Source: a virus. From it: a stretch of DNA of 23,686 nt. A program made the translations under genes and the position numbers. The notes beneath the pieces are model-generated. The model ran no database searches, was not told where the DNA came from, and worked only from the letters and a program-made list of their open reading frames with translations. The stretch covers positions 1 to 23,686 of the IMG/VR virus record IMGVR_UViG_3300045996_001876. One strand, written 5' to 3'. Shown one piece after another: positions 13,939 to 21,814 of this stretch; within the stretch, counting starts at the first letter, position 1, and the number at the start of each line of letters is the position of its first letter.

Positions 13939-14130
13939 GTGTCCGTGCGACGCATCGTCTACCTCGGTCCGCACGCGGAGGTCTCCATCCCGGCCCTGGC
14001 CGGTGTGGTCGTCCAGCGCGGCGTGCCGATCTCCACCGCCCCCGACCTCACCGAGCGACTGCTGCGCCAGTCCACCTGGTCCGAGGTCCCCACGCCCCCC
14101 AAGACCAAGGCCAAGGAGGTGACGAGCTGA
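13939..14130 (+). CDS. hypothetical 63-aa protein between tail terminator and tail tube
   Basis: GTG 13939 follows GCAGGAGGCAGCC, a strong site directly behind the terminator hairpin. The protein (VRRIVYLGPHAEVSIPALAG, then VVVQRGVPISTAPDLTERLL) reads as a small beta-rich domain, ending in a Lys-rich tail (PPKTKAKEVTS). Similar short proteins commonly precede the tail tube gene in actinophages and have no established role. The stop overlaps the tail tube start by one base. Confidence 0.65.
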   Translation: MSVRRIVYLGPHAEVSIPALAGVVVQRGVPISTAPDLTERLLRQSTWSEVPTPPKTKAKEVTS

Positions 14131-15101
14131 TGGGCATCCCCAGCGGACTCGCCGCGCAGGTCGGCGCCGCCGACGAGACGGTCTACGGCACCCCCGCCGA
14201 GGCCAGCAAGTTCTTCGAGTTCATCCAGGAGAGCCTCAAGCTCGACGTCAAGCGGATGGAGTCGGCGGCGATCCGCGCCGGAACCCGCGTCATGCGCTCC
14301 GACGACTGGCTGCCCGGCGAGCGCGCCGTGGCCGGCTCGCTGGACCTGGAGCTGAGCACCAAGGGCCTCGGGTTCTGGCTCGGGCACTCGTTCGGCAGCG
14401 TGGTCACCAGCCAGCCCGACGTCGGCGCCTCCCCCACCGTCTACAAGCACACGTTCGTCCCCGGTGACCTGCCGGGAACGTTCACCGTGCAGGTCGGCCG
14501 GCCCACCACCGCGGGCGTCGTCGAGCCGTTCACCTACACCGGGTGCCAGGTGAAGGACTGGGAGCTGGGCGTCGACGTCGGCGGCATCGCCACGCTCAAG
14601 CTCGGCATCATCGGCCGCGACGAGCTGCTCACGGAGGACCTGGCCGAGCCGGTCTACCCCACCGGCAGCACGCTGCTGTCGTTCGTGCGCGGCACCGTCA
14701 CAGTCGGCGGCTCCCCCTCGTCCATCAAGAAGTTCTCGGTGAAGGGCGTCACCGGCCTGGACGACGCGCGCTACGCGATCGGCAGCGCCCTGCGCGACGA
14801 GCCGCTGGAGAACGACCTGCGCGACATCAGCGGCTCCTTCGAGGCCGAGTTCGACAGCACCGTCGACTACGCCCGGTTCGTCGCCGGCAGCGAGGCCGAG
14901 ATCGTGCTGGAGCTGCAGGGACCGGTGATCGAGGACGCGATCCGCTACAGCATCAAAATCACGCTGAACGCCCGGTTCGACGGCGAAACGCCCAGCGTCG
15001 GGGACCGGGGCGTCGTGCAACGCAGCGTGCCGTTCAAGGTCGTCGACAACGGCACCCTGTCGGCGCGCGTGGAGTACACGACCACCGACGTCCTGCCGTA
15101 G
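14130..15101 (+). CDS. major tail tube protein
   Basis: ATG 14130 overlaps the preceding stop (TGATG). The 323-aa protein starts GLAAQVGAADETVYGTPAEA, typical of tail tube proteins. It continues with beta-strand-rich stretches (SLDLELSTKGLGFWLGHSFG, FTYTGCQVKDWELGVDVGGI, GSFEAEFDSTVDYARFVAGS) and ends SARVEYTTTDVLP. It forms the hexameric ring stack of the siphovirus tail. Order is consistent: after the tail terminator and before the chaperones and tape measure. Length is at the upper end of the usual range. Confidence 0.85.
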   Translation: MGIPSGLAAQVGAADETVYGTPAEASKFFEFIQESLKLDVKRMESAAIRAGTRVMRSDDWLPGERAVAGSLDLELSTKGLGFWLGHSFGSVVTSQPDVGASPTVYKHTFVPGDLPGTFTVQVGRPTTAGVVEPFTYTGCQVKDWELGVDVGGIATLKLGIIGRDELLTEDLAEPVYPTGSTLLSFVRGTVTVGGSPSSIKKFSVKGVTGLDDARYAIGSALRDEPLENDLRDISGSFEAEFDSTVDYARFVAGSEAEIVLELQGPVIEDAIRYSIKITLNARFDGETPSVGDRGVVQRSVPFKVVDNGTLSARVEYTTTDVLP

Positions 15102-15113
15102 GACCGGCCCGTC

Positions 15114-15677
15114 GTGGCGCGCCGCATCGCAGGCACGGAGGACTTCACCCGCCTGGCGCGCGACCTCAAGGCTGCCGGCACCACCGGCAAGGGTCTGCGC
15201 CGCGAGCTGGGCAAGGCCCTGCGCAAGGGCACCGCACCGCTGGTCGACGAAGCGCGCCGCAACGTGCAGGGCCTTGAGGTCCGGGGCGTGCGCGGCGGCG
15301 CGTCAGCCCGCGCCGCTCGCGCCGCCCGCGCTCTGGGCAAGCGCAAGCGCGTCACCGACAAGGCCCGGATGCGAGCGCACCGCGGCTCTGGCCTGCGCGC
15401 CACAGTCGCCCGCTCGGTGTCCGCAACCGTCGACACCGGCGGCGCGACAGCACGCCTGCGCGTGCGCGCCGCCCAGGCCAAGATGCCTCCCGACCAGCGC
15501 AAACTGCCCCGCTACCTGAACAGGGGCAGCTGGCGGCATCCGGTGTTCGGCCGCGACCCCTGGGTCGAGCAGACCGCACCGCCCGCCTGGTTCGACGACG
15601 CCGGCGCACGCAAGGGCCCGCAGGTCCGCGACAACGCCGTCCAGGTCGTCGGCGAGTACCTCGGAAAGTTGCTCTGA
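15114..15677 (+). CDS. HK97 gp10-like tail completion/minor tail protein
   Basis: GTG 15114 starts 12 bases after the tail tube stop. The 187-aa product is strongly basic, with an N-terminal helical region (LARDLKAAGTTGKGLRRELG) and an Ala/Arg-rich basic segment. A C-terminal core (LPRYLNRGSWRHPVFGRDPW, then VEQTAPPAWFDDA) is characteristic of gp10-like proteins. These link tail tube and head-proximal end. It lies downstream of the tube gene, whereas in HK97 the gp10 gene lies upstream. Confidence 0.68.
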   Translation: MARRIAGTEDFTRLARDLKAAGTTGKGLRRELGKALRKGTAPLVDEARRNVQGLEVRGVRGGASARAARAARALGKRKRVTDKARMRAHRGSGLRATVARSVSATVDTGGATARLRVRAAQAKMPPDQRKLPRYLNRGSWRHPVFGRDPWVEQTAPPAWFDDAGARKGPQVRDNAVQVVGEYLGKLL

Positions 15678-15699
15678 GACAACAGAAGGAAGGGTTGGC

Positions 15700-16050
15700 A
15701 TGGCCACGCTCACGCTCAAGGACGTGGGGGAGTTCCCGTTCGACCGAACGCGGCTCACCAACGTCGAGGCCCTGCTGCTGGAGAAGGTCTCCGGCCGCCG
15801 CCTCGCCGACATCGTCGAGGACTTCAACGAGCGCAAGGGGCCTCTGGGGCTCACCGCGTTCCTGTGGCTGGCCATGCGCCGCGCCGGTCACCACGTGGCC
15901 TACACCGAGTTCGAGTTCAACATCGCCGATGTGGTCTACGACCTCAGCGACGAGGACGTCGACGCCCGCCCGCCGGCGGAGGTGACGCCGGACCCTCCGG
16001 CCGCCGCCGCAGCGTCGGCGCGAAAGAGGGCTGGCTCGAAGCCGAGCTAG
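15700..16050 (+). CDS. tail assembly chaperone (gpG-like)
   Basis: ATG 15700 follows AGAAGGAAGGG, a good site. The 116-aa protein has a compact N-terminal half (TLTLKDVGEFPFDRTRLTNV, EALLLEKVSGRRLADIVEDF), a helical middle (GLTAFLWLAMRRAGHHVAYT) and an Ala/Pro/Lys-rich tail (DPPAAAAASARKRAGSKPS). This is the G-type chaperone that binds the tape measure during tail assembly. The tail is the expected site of a -1 frameshift into the next frame, producing the longer GT form. Confidence 0.82.
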   Translation: MATLTLKDVGEFPFDRTRLTNVEALLLEKVSGRRLADIVEDFNERKGPLGLTAFLWLAMRRAGHHVAYTEFEFNIADVVYDLSDEDVDARPPAEVTPDPPAAAAASARKRAGSKPS

Positions 16051-16184
16051 CCCTCTACCGCGCGCGGTTCTGGCTGCACCTGCACACCGACCCGCGGCGG
16101 CTGGACGAGCTGACCCACCACGACTACCTCCTGGGTCGCGACCTGATCGACGCGATCGAGACGGCACGGCAGCAGGGGAGGTGA
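16026..16184 (+). CDS. frameshift extension of the chaperone (gpT-like)
   Basis: This region in the -1 frame has no start of its own that makes sense. It encodes a gpT-like segment (LEAELALYRARFWLHLHTDP, then RRLDELTHHDYLLGRDL). It would join the upstream chaperone by a -1 slip near 16021-16027 (codons CGA AAG, where AAG can re-pair as AAA). The fused product would be about 161 aa: 109 residues in the first frame and 52 in the second. The slippery sequence is not a perfect X-XXY-YYZ heptamer, so the exact slip site is an inference. Confidence 0.6.
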   Translation, partial: EGWLEAELALYRARFWLHLHTDPRRLDELTHHDYLLGRDLIDAIETARQQGR

Positions 16185-16190
16185 TCCCCG

Positions 16191-18521
16191 GTGGCCACTC
16201 GTGACCTGGTCTTCACGATCCTCGGGATCGACAAGGGCAGCGAGCCGCTCGACGACGTCGGCGCGGCCGCGGACCGCACGGCCAAGCGCCTCGACAGCTT
16301 CGGCTCGACCAGCACCAAGGTCCTGGCCGCGCTGCCCGTGGCGGCCGCGGGTGCCGGTGTCATCACCGGTGGCGCTCTCGGCCTGGTGGGTGCCGGGTTC
16401 GTGGGCCTGGGCGCCGTGATCCTCAAGAGCAACGAGGAGGTCAGCAACTCCTGGGGCGACACGGTCGACACGATCGTCGAGGGTGCCGAGGAGGCCGCCG
16501 AGCCGCTGGTCGGGCCGCTGTCCGACGCGGCCGATCAGGTCAGCGGGGCGTTCACCGAGCTCAAGCCACAGCTGCGCGAGGCGTTCGCCGAGAGCGTCCC
16601 CGCGGTCCGTCAGCTCACGGCCGGTGTGATCGAGTTCTCCGGCAACGCCATGCCAGGGTTCGTCACCGCTGTGCGGGCTGGACAGTCCACGGTCGGTGGC
16701 TTCCGAGTGCTGCTCGGCGAGGCCGGCGAGGGCGTCAGCGACTTCTTCACGGGCGTGTCCACCGGTGCCGACTCCTCCGGGCAGATCCTCGCCTCGGTCG
16801 GCGGCATCACCCGCGACCTGCTCGGCTTCACCGGCAACTTCGTCGCGATGCTGTCCAACGAGGGCGTCGGCACCGTCGACGACTTCGAGCAGGTCCTCGG
16901 GCAGCTGCTGGGCACCGCCGAGGACCTCGGCGGCAGCGGCCTGCCGATCCTGTTCGGCTCGGCCTCGACCGTGCTCGACGTGGTGTCGCAGCTCCTGACC
17001 ATCGTCGGCCCCCTGGCCCCCGCGCTCGGCGCGGTCGGCGGTGTCGCGATCACGACGGCGGCCGGCCTCCGGCTGCTCACCCCTGCGGCGACCGTGCTCA
17101 CCGGCCTGGGCGACCGGATCCAGAACGTCTCGACCCGCAGCGGCTCGGCCCAGGGTGCCGTGCGCGGCCTCGGCTCGGGCGTGAGCGCGCTCGGTGCCTA
17201 CGGTGCCGTGGCCGGCGCGTCGCTGCTCGGCCTCAACGCCGCGATCGAGATGGTCTACGGGTCGTCCGACGAGCTGGCCGCGCAGCTCATGGCCGGCGGC
17301 AACGCCGCCGACTTCGCGCGGACCAAGCTCTCCGCCAACGACGCCGTCGTGCGCGTTCTCGACGAGTCGGTCGCCGGTCTCGGCGGCGCGCTCAAGTTCT
17401 TCATCCCGACCTCGCAGGACGCGGCGGCCGCGGTGGACCAGCAGCGCGCGTCGATGTCGCTGCTGGAGCGCTCGCAGATCGACGTCAAGGCGGCCCAGAA
17501 CGAGTACCTGCAGGCCGTCGAGCGCCACGGCCCGGCATCCGACCAGGCCACGGCCGCATCGGTGATGCTGGCCCACCAGCAGAGCCTGCTGGAGGACGCG
17601 CAGTACCAGGCCGCCACGGCCACCAGGACGCTGACCGATCGGATGCTGGAGCAGCAGCAGCTGTCCCTCGGCCTGGCCACCGACAACCTGAACCTCAGGA
17701 TCGCGGAGAACGCCTACAGCGAGGCCGTGAAGGCCACCGCGACCGCGACACGCGACAAGGGCGCGGCGAGCCAGGAGGCCGTGTCAGCGCGCCTGCAGGA
17801 GGAGTCCGCCGCGTTGCGGGTCATCTCCGCAGTGCAGCAGGAAAGCCTGGCGCACTACGCGAACAAGGGCAGCCAGGAGGCGCAGACCGCGGCGACCGGC
17901 GCGGCGAACGCCAAGGCCCTGGAGCTGGCCGCGAGCATCCAGGGCCCGGTTACCGGCGCCCTGGCCACGTTCATCGGCAACATGGACGGCTCGGCGCTGT
18001 CCGCGCAGGGCGCGACCAGGTCGATCGACGACACCGGCGCCGCCGTCATCCGCCTGGACGACGGAAAGATCATCACCATCGAGGCCAAGGACCTGGCCAC
18101 GGCGACGATCAACGGGATCCAGGGAAGCGTCAACTCCCTGCAGGGCAGGACGATCGACATCCTCATCCGGCAGACCGTCACCACCACGACCACCCCCGGA
18201 CAGTCCACGATCGACTTCTCCAACCCGGCCGCGAACCTGCCGCCCGGCCGCGCCCGCGGTGGACCGGTCGAGGCCGGCCAGCCCTACGTGGTCGGCGAGC
18301 AGGGACCGGAGCTGATCTTCCCCGTCGAGGACGGCTTCGTCGCCACCGCCAGCGAGACCCGGCAGATCATGTCCGGCGGCCGCACCGACTCGGTGCGCGC
18401 GGTCGGCGGCACCGGCGGCCGCGAGGTGCACCACCACTACCACCTCACCGTCCACGCGGGTAACTCCGTGATCGACCTCCAGGACCAGTACCGGCGGATG
18501 CAGATGCTGGAGGGGGTCTGA
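16191..18521 (+). CDS. tape measure protein
   Basis: GTG 16191 lies just after GGGGAGGTGATC. The 776-aa protein has an N-terminal helix and DVGAAADRTAKRLDSFGSTS. Glycine/alanine-rich hydrophobic stretches follow at residues ~45-80 and ~275-300 (VLAALPVAAAGAGVITGGAL, APALGAVGGVAITTAAGLRL). Long helical regions follow, and the C-terminus is characteristic (GGPVEAGQPYVVGEQGPELI, then FPVEDGF). It sets tail length: by the common rule of ~1.5 angstrom per residue, about 115 nm. Its place directly behind the chaperones is diagnostic. The stop overlaps the next start by one base. Confidence 0.92.
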   Translation: MATRDLVFTILGIDKGSEPLDDVGAAADRTAKRLDSFGSTSTKVLAALPVAAAGAGVITGGALGLVGAGFVGLGAVILKSNEEVSNSWGDTVDTIVEGAEEAAEPLVGPLSDAADQVSGAFTELKPQLREAFAESVPAVRQLTAGVIEFSGNAMPGFVTAVRAGQSTVGGFRVLLGEAGEGVSDFFTGVSTGADSSGQILASVGGITRDLLGFTGNFVAMLSNEGVGTVDDFEQVLGQLLGTAEDLGGSGLPILFGSASTVLDVVSQLLTIVGPLAPALGAVGGVAITTAAGLRLLTPAATVLTGLGDRIQNVSTRSGSAQGAVRGLGSGVSALGAYGAVAGASLLGLNAAIEMVYGSSDELAAQLMAGGNAADFARTKLSANDAVVRVLDESVAGLGGALKFFIPTSQDAAAAVDQQRASMSLLERSQIDVKAAQNEYLQAVERHGPASDQATAASVMLAHQQSLLEDAQYQAATATRTLTDRMLEQQQLSLGLATDNLNLRIAENAYSEAVKATATATRDKGAASQEAVSARLQEESAALRVISAVQQESLAHYANKGSQEAQTAATGAANAKALELAASIQGPVTGALATFIGNMDGSALSAQGATRSIDDTGAAVIRLDDGKIITIEAKDLATATINGIQGSVNSLQGRTIDILIRQTVTTTTTPGQSTIDFSNPAANLPPGRARGGPVEAGQPYVVGEQGPELIFPVEDGFVATASETRQIMSGGRTDSVRAVGGTGGREVHHHYHLTVHAGNSVIDLQDQYRRMQMLEGV

Positions 18522-19384
18522 TGGCGGCCGAGGTCCTCACGTGGATCGACCCCGACGGCACCGAGCTGGAGCTGTACGTCGACTGGAACGTCAACGGCCG
18601 GTTCATGCCTCCGGTCTCCTACGAAGAGGGGACCGTGCCCGGCCAGCCCGGTGCCCGGTTCCGCTCGGTCCGGCACGGGCCGCGCGACTTCGTGCTTCCC
18701 GTCCGGATCGCCGATCAGGACCCGGCGGTGCTGCGCACCCTGCTGCGCAGCGTCGTGCGATCGATGGACCCGACCCGCGGTGCCGGCCGGATCCGGGTGG
18801 CCAGCCCGGCAGGTGACCAGCGCGAGATCACCTGCCGGTACGTCTCCGGCCTGGAGATGCCCGAGCGCCTGGGCGACACCAGCGGCCCCGGTGTGCAGTG
18901 GGCGTCCCCGGTGTTCCGCGCCCACGACCCCTACTGGGCCGACGTCGCCGACACCGTCGACCTGTTCGGCCTCGGCGCCCGGCCGTCGTTCTTCCCGTTC
19001 TTCCCGCTGCGGCTGAGCCGGTCCTCCGTGTTCGCGGAGGCCAGCGTCATCAACGGCGGCGACGTCGCCACCTGGCCGGTCTGGCAGATCACCGGCCCCG
19101 GCAGCATCATCTCCGCCCGCAACCTCACCACCGGCAGGTCCTGGACGCTGAGCCTCGCCCTGGGCGCGGGTGAGCGGATCTACGTCGACACCAGGCCAGG
19201 CCGCAAGACCGCGCGCCTGAACGACCCCGTCGACGGGGTCAGCGTGTTCACCGCCTTCACGGCCATGCCGAGCCTGTGGCCGCTGGCCCCCGGCAACAAC
19301 GCGCTCCGGATCGAGATGTCCTCCGCCGTCAGCGGCCAGTCCGAGGTGCAGCTGGCACGCCGGCACCTGTACCTGAGCGCGTGA
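18521..19384 (+). CDS. distal tail protein (Dit)
   Basis: ATG 18521 overlaps the tape measure stop (TGATG). The 287-aa protein begins with a beta-strand domain (TWIDPDGTELELYVDWNVNG). The typical Dit core follows: GQPGARFRSVRHGPRDFVLP, VRSMDPTRGAGRIRVASPAG and FRAHDPYWAD. A galectin-like C-terminal domain follows (ATWPVWQITGPGSIISARNL, SLALGAGERIYVDTRPG). It forms the ring at the tail tip and holds the hub and receptor-binding proteins encoded next. Confidence 0.85.
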   Translation: MAAEVLTWIDPDGTELELYVDWNVNGRFMPPVSYEEGTVPGQPGARFRSVRHGPRDFVLPVRIADQDPAVLRTLLRSVVRSMDPTRGAGRIRVASPAGDQREITCRYVSGLEMPERLGDTSGPGVQWASPVFRAHDPYWADVADTVDLFGLGARPSFFPFFPLRLSRSSVFAEASVINGGDVATWPVWQITGPGSIISARNLTTGRSWTLSLALGAGERIYVDTRPGRKTARLNDPVDGVSVFTAFTAMPSLWPLAPGNNALRIEMSSAVSGQSEVQLARRHLYLSA

Positions 19385-19394
19385 GGGGGCACCG

Positions 19395-20549
19395 GTGACC
19401 ACGCCAGAACCAACTCCCGTGCCCAGGTGGACCGCCTACGTTCGCAGTCCGCAGCTGGAGATCACCGCTCAGATCGACGACTTCGACAGCCTGGAGCTCC
19501 GGCCCAAGCACAACGACGTCGGGGCCTGGGTGCTCGACCTCGACGGCCGCCTGCCCGTGGTCGCCGAGCTGCTGCGCCCCGGTGCCGGCATCGTGGTCAC
19601 CCGCGACGACCAGCTCCCTGCGGTGCTGTCGGGACCGGTGGTCAAGCGCCACGGCCGCCGCACCGGCGACACCCACACCGTCACCCTGTCCGGCCTGACC
19701 GACGACGTGTGGCTGCGCCGCCGTCTGGCCCACCCGCAACCGGCCACCGACACCGCGCCGTACAGCACCGCGGCCTACGACGTGCGCACCGGCATCGCGT
19801 CGACCGTGATGCGGCAGTACGTCGACGTCAACGCCGCCGCCGGCGCGATCCTGCCGCGCCGTGTCCTCGGCCTGGCTCTCGGCGGCGACCTGCTGATCGG
19901 CGGCACCGTCACCGGCCGCGGCCGGTGGCAGACGCTGCTGGAGCTGCTGCAGGAACTGGCGCTCGCCGCGGACCTGGGCTTCCGCGTGCGCCAGAACGGC
20001 GCGACGCTGCAGTTCGACGTCTACGCGCCGACCGACCGCTCGGCCAGCGTCCGGTTCTCCGACGAGCTCGGCAACCTCGGGGACTACGAGTACGACGGCA
20101 CCGCCCCGACCTGCAACTACCCCTACGTCGGGGGTGGTGGTGAGGGCACCGCGCGCGTCATCCACGAAGCACCGGACTCCGCCAGCATCGTGGACTGGCA
20201 GCGCATCGAGAGCTTCGTCGACCGGCGCGACACCACCGCCCCCGACGAGCTGAGCCAGGCCGCGGAGAAGGCGACCACCGAGGGCGCCGCCACGGTCGGC
20301 ATGTCGCTGACCCCCATCGACACCCCGGACCAGCGGTTCGGCCAGCACTACGACCTGGGCGACCGGGTCAGCGCGGTCCTGGAGGACGTCGAGCTGACCG
20401 AGGTCCTCACCGAGGTCCGCATCGTGCTCAACGCCTCCGGCCAGCAGGTCCTGCCCACCGTGGGCGTCCCCGACCGCCAGGGCGTGCTCGCCGTGCTCGA
20501 CAAGCTCGCGCGCCTAGACCGGCGCATGACGAACGTGGAACGGAGGTAA
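19395..20549 (+). CDS. Gp37-like tail hub protein
   Basis: GTG 19395 begins 10 bases after the Dit stop. The 384-aa protein matches the layout of the siphovirus ReqiPepy6 Gp37-like family. The N-terminal domain has YVRSPQLEITAQIDDFDSLE and SGPVVKRHGRRTGDTHTVTL. A middle domain has TLLELLQELALAADLGFRVR and QNGATLQFDVYAPTD. The C-terminal domain has FGQHYDLGDRVSAVLEDVEL and a coiled-coil-like end (VLDKLARLDRRMTNVERR). It would form the baseplate hub at the tail tip. No catalytic motif is visible. Confidence 0.82.
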   Translation: MTTPEPTPVPRWTAYVRSPQLEITAQIDDFDSLELRPKHNDVGAWVLDLDGRLPVVAELLRPGAGIVVTRDDQLPAVLSGPVVKRHGRRTGDTHTVTLSGLTDDVWLRRRLAHPQPATDTAPYSTAAYDVRTGIASTVMRQYVDVNAAAGAILPRRVLGLALGGDLLIGGTVTGRGRWQTLLELLQELALAADLGFRVRQNGATLQFDVYAPTDRSASVRFSDELGNLGDYEYDGTAPTCNYPYVGGGGEGTARVIHEAPDSASIVDWQRIESFVDRRDTTAPDELSQAAEKATTEGAATVGMSLTPIDTPDQRFGQHYDLGDRVSAVLEDVELTEVLTEVRIVLNASGQQVLPTVGVPDRQGVLAVLDKLARLDRRMTNVERR

Positions 20550-20554
20550 CCGCC

Positions 20555-21487
20555 GTGGCTGTTGCAGCCGATTCCTACGCCCCGTTCGCGACCGGGGCCG
20601 GCGCCGACACCGGTGAGGAGACCTGGCGCAGCTTTATGAAATACGCGCTCGGCGGGGACGGGGTCATCGTCGGCGCGGGCCTGGACGTCGAGCCGTTCGC
20701 CGACTCCACCGGGATGCAGGTCAAGCTCCGCACCGGCGAGGTCTGGATCCAGGGCCACTGGGGCAAGGTCAGCACCACCAAGGTGTTGCCGATCACCAAC
20801 AACAGCTCAGGCAGCACCCGCCTGGACCGTGTCGTCGCGCGCTGCGATTTCGACGCAGACCGGATCGAGTTCGACGTGCTGCCCGGCCTGCCCGGCACTG
20901 GCGTGCCGCTGGCCCCGACGCAGAACACCTCGCGGTGGGAGATCCCGCTCGGCACCGTCACCGTCCCCACCGGCTCGGTCACCATCGCCGCCACCCGGAT
21001 GCTCGACGAGCGCCCGCCGGTCGGCGGACCGCTGCGGTACAAGACCACGCTCACCACCGCGCACGGCACCGTCGTGCTCGGCACCGGCGGCGAGGCGTTC
21101 ACCTACTGGGAGCGCCGCGGGCCCAAGGCCATTCGGGTCGGCGGGACGATCAAGTTCGGCGGCGCGGGCCTCGACGCCTCCTACGACGCGATCAGCATCG
21201 CCCTGCCCGCCGGCATCAAGACCGTCACCCAGTACGAGCAGGTCGGCTGGGCGAAGCTCTGGACCCCCAGCACCAGCACCTCCTGGTGGGGCCAGGTGTT
21301 CGTGCCGAGCGACAGCAGCACGATCCAGCCGTGGTTCGCCTTCGCCAACGACATCGGCGACATGCAGCCCTGGCAGGCGGCCAACGCCGCTGGTGTCACG
21401 GGCACCGGGATCCCCGAGATCGCAGGCCAGTACTCCGTGCAGCAGAACGGCAACATCACGTTCGGCGCCGACATCAACATCCAGTAG
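20555..21487 (+). CDS. minor tail / receptor-binding protein candidate
   Basis: GTG 20555 follows CGGAGGTAA. The N-terminal domain of the 310-aa protein (TGMQVKLRTGEVWIQGHWGK, RLDRVVARCDFDADRIEFDV) is the type that attaches baseplate proteins to the hub. The C-terminal half is aromatic- and Ser/Thr-rich (TYWERRGPKAIRVGGTIKFG, WAKLWTPSTSTSWWGQVFVP, and a final QNGNITFGADINIQ), typical of exposed receptor-binding regions. It is the last tail gene before lysis genes. Host-recognition function is inferred from position and composition. Confidence 0.65.
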   Translation: MAVAADSYAPFATGAGADTGEETWRSFMKYALGGDGVIVGAGLDVEPFADSTGMQVKLRTGEVWIQGHWGKVSTTKVLPITNNSSGSTRLDRVVARCDFDADRIEFDVLPGLPGTGVPLAPTQNTSRWEIPLGTVTVPTGSVTIAATRMLDERPPVGGPLRYKTTLTTAHGTVVLGTGGEAFTYWERRGPKAIRVGGTIKFGGAGLDASYDAISIALPAGIKTVTQYEQVGWAKLWTPSTSTSWWGQVFVPSDSSTIQPWFAFANDIGDMQPWQAANAAGVTGTGIPEIAGQYSVQQNGNITFGADINIQ

Positions 21488-21502
21488 GGAGGACCTGCTG
21501 TG

Positions 21503-21769
21503 ATGGACGACCAGCTCGCGCACGGCCTGGGCCGCATCGAGGGCAAGCTCGACCGGATCGACGACAAGCTCGATTCCCACGCCGTGCAGCTGGCGCAGCA
21601 CGGCGTCCGGCTCGACCGTGTCGAGCGCGACGTCGGCGACCTCAAGGCCGACACCACCCACAGCGTCCGGCAGGGCATGACCGTGCGCGGCGCGCTCCTG
21701 GTCGCCATCTCCGGCGCTGGGGTGTCCACCGTCCTGGGCCTGCTCATCCAGCTGCTCAACGCGCGCTGA
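21503..21769 (+). CDS. XhlA-like coiled-coil membrane protein
   Basis: The ribosome-binding site AGGGAGGA (21486-21493) could serve either GTG 21500 or ATG 21503. ATG is used here, giving 88 aa. The N-terminal two thirds form heptad-like helices (IEGKLDRIDDKLDSHAVQLA, RLDRVERDVGDLKADT), and the C-terminus has one membrane segment (RGALLVAISGAGVSTVLGLL). This is the layout of XhlA/hemolysin-type lysis proteins that cooperate with a holin. It is 45 bases upstream of the endolysin gene. A structural tail role is a weaker alternative. Confidence 0.7.
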   Translation: MDDQLAHGLGRIEGKLDRIDDKLDSHAVQLAQHGVRLDRVERDVGDLKADTTHSVRQGMTVRGALLVAISGAGVSTVLGLLIQLLNAR

Positions 21770-21814
21770 CGCGCGGAGCACCCGCTCCCCACTCCCACAA
21801 CCCCGAGGTGAACC

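Noticed and set aside
16026-16184. gpT-like frame as an independent gene starting at ATG 15864
   Set aside because: That start gives a long Arg/Gly-rich stretch that is shadow sequence of the chaperone gene. Only the part after ~16026 looks like real protein, which indicates frameshifting.
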